Assembly (NCBI GenBank): GCA_902791745.1
Contig: CADAWZ010000005.1
Coordinates: 1-34,364, forward strand
Reading direction: 5' to 3'
From: an uncultured bacterium
GTDB taxonomy: Bacteria > Vulcanimicrobiota > CADAWZ01
Length of the DNA: 34,364 nt
In this document: in pieces, positions 33,111 through 34,364 of the stretch
How positions within the stretch are numbered: the stretch's first letter is position 1
How the letters are laid out: every line of letters starts with the position of its first letter
Notes under the pieces: generated by a model
Seen by the model: only the letters and a program-made list of their open reading frames with translations
What the model was told of the DNA's origin: nothing
Database searches by the model: none
Program-made: the position numbers and the translations under genes

Positions 33111-33145
33111 GAAAAAAACTCCAGTGATTTTGACTGGAGTTTTAA
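33111..33145 (-). terminator. Terminator downstream of the Rpn genes
   Basis: AAACTCCAGT (33116-33125) pairs with ACTGGAGTTT (33133-33142), 7-nt loop; on the minus strand a run of seven T follows, on the plus strand only four. Confidence 0.75.
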
Positions 33146-33206
33146 ACACCCTATTTTATGTAAACATTTGTTGAGTGTGTAAAATTTTTTCTGTATTTTT
33201 TTAAAT

Positions 33207-33288
33207 AGTTTTCTGTATAATACGCTAACTTCAACTCCGCTTCGCTCTATTCAGTTCGCTGTATTACACAGGTATTACACAGAAAACT
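33207..33288. repeat. Inverted repeat with tandem 11-mer
   Basis: AGTTTTCTGTATAATAC (33207-33223) pairs with GTATTACACAGAAAACT (33272-33288), one wobble, 17 bp. The right arm's GTATTACACAG is tandemly duplicated (33261-33271 and 33272-33282). The enclosed part is GC-richer (CTCCGCTTCGCTC) than the surroundings. It is non-coding, possibly a small mobile or REP-like element. Confidence 0.65.
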
Positions 33289-33373
33289 AAATGCTCATTT
33301 TTAAATTTACAGAAATTTCTGCACATACTCCATTTGTTGAAGAAGACCTTTTTTTTGAATTCCTTTGCTGTGT

Positions 33374-33667
33374 TTATTCCTCTTCTAAATCTTTTTTATC
33401 TTCGTATTCTTCTTCCTCATCATTTTTAGCTTCAGAAAAATATTCTTCATAAAATGCAGGATCATTTACCAATCGCAAATATAATTCTTGTTCTTTTTCT
33501 GGAACTTGCAATATTTTAATAGCTTGATCTGCTGTAAGAATTCCATTTTCTATCAACAATTTTATATTCTCAACTAAATTTTCCTGCTTCCCCTCACGCT
33601 TGCCTAAAGCAATGCCTTCACGCTTGCCAACCTCACGCTCTTCAAGCAATCTCAATGAAAAAAACAT
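33374..33667 (-). pseudogene. Tandem copy of the Rpn C-terminal tail
   Basis: 97 aa open frame starting at ATG 33667, 4 nt after the stop of the upstream Rpn gene. It is a duplicate of the last ~95 residues of that protein: LRLLEE(R/H)E(V/A)GKREG, VPEKEQ(E/D)LYLRLVNDP, AFYEEYFSE and the acidic DLEEE end are shared, and the DNA is nearly as similar. It lacks the nuclease core, so it is a gene remnant from a tandem duplication; it might still be translated from the upstream message. Confidence 0.75.
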
Positions 33668-33671
33668 TTCT

Positions 33672-34364
33672 TTATTCCTCTTCTAAATCTTTTTCATCTT
33701 CGTATTCTTCATCATCATAATCATCTTCAGATTCAGAAAAATACTCTTCATAAAATGCAGGATCATTTACCAATCGCAAATATAAATCTTGTTCTTTTTC
33801 AGGAACCATTAACATTTGCATTGCTTTTTCTGCAGAAAGATTAGCATTTTCTATCAATGAGACTATATATTTTACAGTTGCTTCCTGCCTGCCCTCAAGC
33901 CTGCCCTCACGCTTGCCAGCCTCATGCTCTTCAAGCAATCTCAATTCATATTGCATATAGAAACTCCTTTCTATTTCTTTTTGTTTAATCTCTCCTATTC
34001 GAGTATCAACTATTTTTACAAAATCATTTTCAGACAACATTCCATTTATATAACCCATAAATGCCTTCAAATCTTTATCAAGATTTTCTTCTTCTTTGCC
34101 TTTTGTACTGATAAGGATTTTGGTTACTCTATCTTCTAACTGAACATCTTTGTCATCTTTACAATAATTCTTGAAAAAATATACTTGTCGTTCACCATTA
34201 AACAATACGAATGGACATATAAAAATTATGTACAAATTTTTCAAATCTTTATAGTTGTCGCCACACTTTAAAATTGCCGAATCTATTAAAGCCTGATAAT
34301 AACGAATGCGATTGCCAAGAAATTCATTATCGTCAGAACTCACCTGCATTTCGATATTATAAAT
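33672..34364 (-). CDS. Rpn-family PD-(D/E)XK nuclease/transposase-like protein, 5' end beyond window
   Basis: 230 residues are visible and the frame stays open to the window edge: upstream of the internal ATG at 34349 it reads IYNIE, completing the YNIEMQ motif whose Glu and Gln belong to the PD-(D/E)XK nuclease core. RIRYYQALIDSAIL and IFICPF follow as in the Rpn/YhgA family, which promotes recombination and is often linked to mobile DNA. The C-terminal region has a helical repeat (GKREGRLEGRQEA) and a strongly acidic tail. The true start lies outside the window, so the first Asp of the nuclease core is not visible. Confidence 0.85.
   Translation of the reverse strand: MYNIEMQVSSDDNEFLGNRIRYYQALIDSAILKCGDNYKDLKNLYIIFICPFVLFNGERQVYFFKNYCKDDKDVQLEDRVTKILISTKGKEEENLDKDLKAFMGYINGMLSENDFVKIVDTRIGEIKQKEIERSFYMQYELRLLEEHEAGKREGRLEGRQEATVKYIVSLIENANLSAEKAMQMLMVPEKEQDLYLRLVNDPAFYEEYFSESEDDYDDEEYEDEKDLEEE

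Noticed and set aside
32577-33373. Search for tRNA, 6S or other structural RNA genes in the gene-poor gap.
   Set aside because: No cloverleaf or recognised RNA core; the structures present are inverted repeats and a terminator.

Overview
The window (about 70% A+T by eye) comes from an anaerobic, fermentative, double-membraned bacterium. Two outer-membrane porins of the SLH/coiled-coil/beta-barrel type indicate an outer membrane tethered to the wall. Two [FeFe]-hydrogenase proteins and a bifunctional AdhE indicate H2- and ethanol-linked fermentation. Stop codon use is standard. I cannot name the phylum; SLH porins occur in Negativicutes, Cyanobacteria relatives and several candidate phyla.

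Layout. 1-3000 (minus): a secreted TPR protein cut by the window edge, then an HpaII-family restriction-modification (R-M) pair sitting between perfect 21-bp direct repeats. 3000-6350 (minus): a malE-malF-malG type sugar ABC importer without its ATPase. 6500-7420 (plus): a GalE-like epimerase. 7600-17040: two paralogous SLH porins (848 and 826 aa) that share a near-identical N-terminus and a conserved, structured 5' leader. Between them lie a compositionally foreign HTH-Fic gene with three operator-like repeats over its promoter, and alaS on the minus strand. 17160-21090 (minus): an S1-domain protein (rpsA-like) and polA. 21265-24865 (plus): a TPR/HD-GYP protein, ftsY and an unknown 118-aa protein. 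24989-32576 (minus): a six-gene redox operon. 32600-33370: a gene-poor stretch with inverted-repeat elements. 33374 to the end (minus): an Rpn-family nuclease cut by the window edge, with a tandem copy of its own C-terminal tail.

How the parts work together. The redox operon reads, in transcription order: 2Fe-2S thioredoxin-like protein, sensory HydS-type [FeFe] hydrogenase with a PAS domain, SpoIIE/PP2C-type phosphatase, second 2Fe-2S protein, group B [FeFe] hydrogenase, AdhE. This looks like a hydrogen/redox-sensing phosphatase relay placed in cis with the enzymes that dispose of electrons as H2 or ethanol. A good promoter with a Rex-like operator just downstream precedes it, and a second promoter lies just before the group B hydrogenase.

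The least described elements are: (1) the paired porin leaders, where two hairpins and an alternative pairing that reaches the Shine-Dalgarno are preserved between paralogs; (2) the Fic gene with its iteron-type operator; (3) the R-M cassette with a long flanking duplication, together with complete absence of CCGG in the window by my reading.
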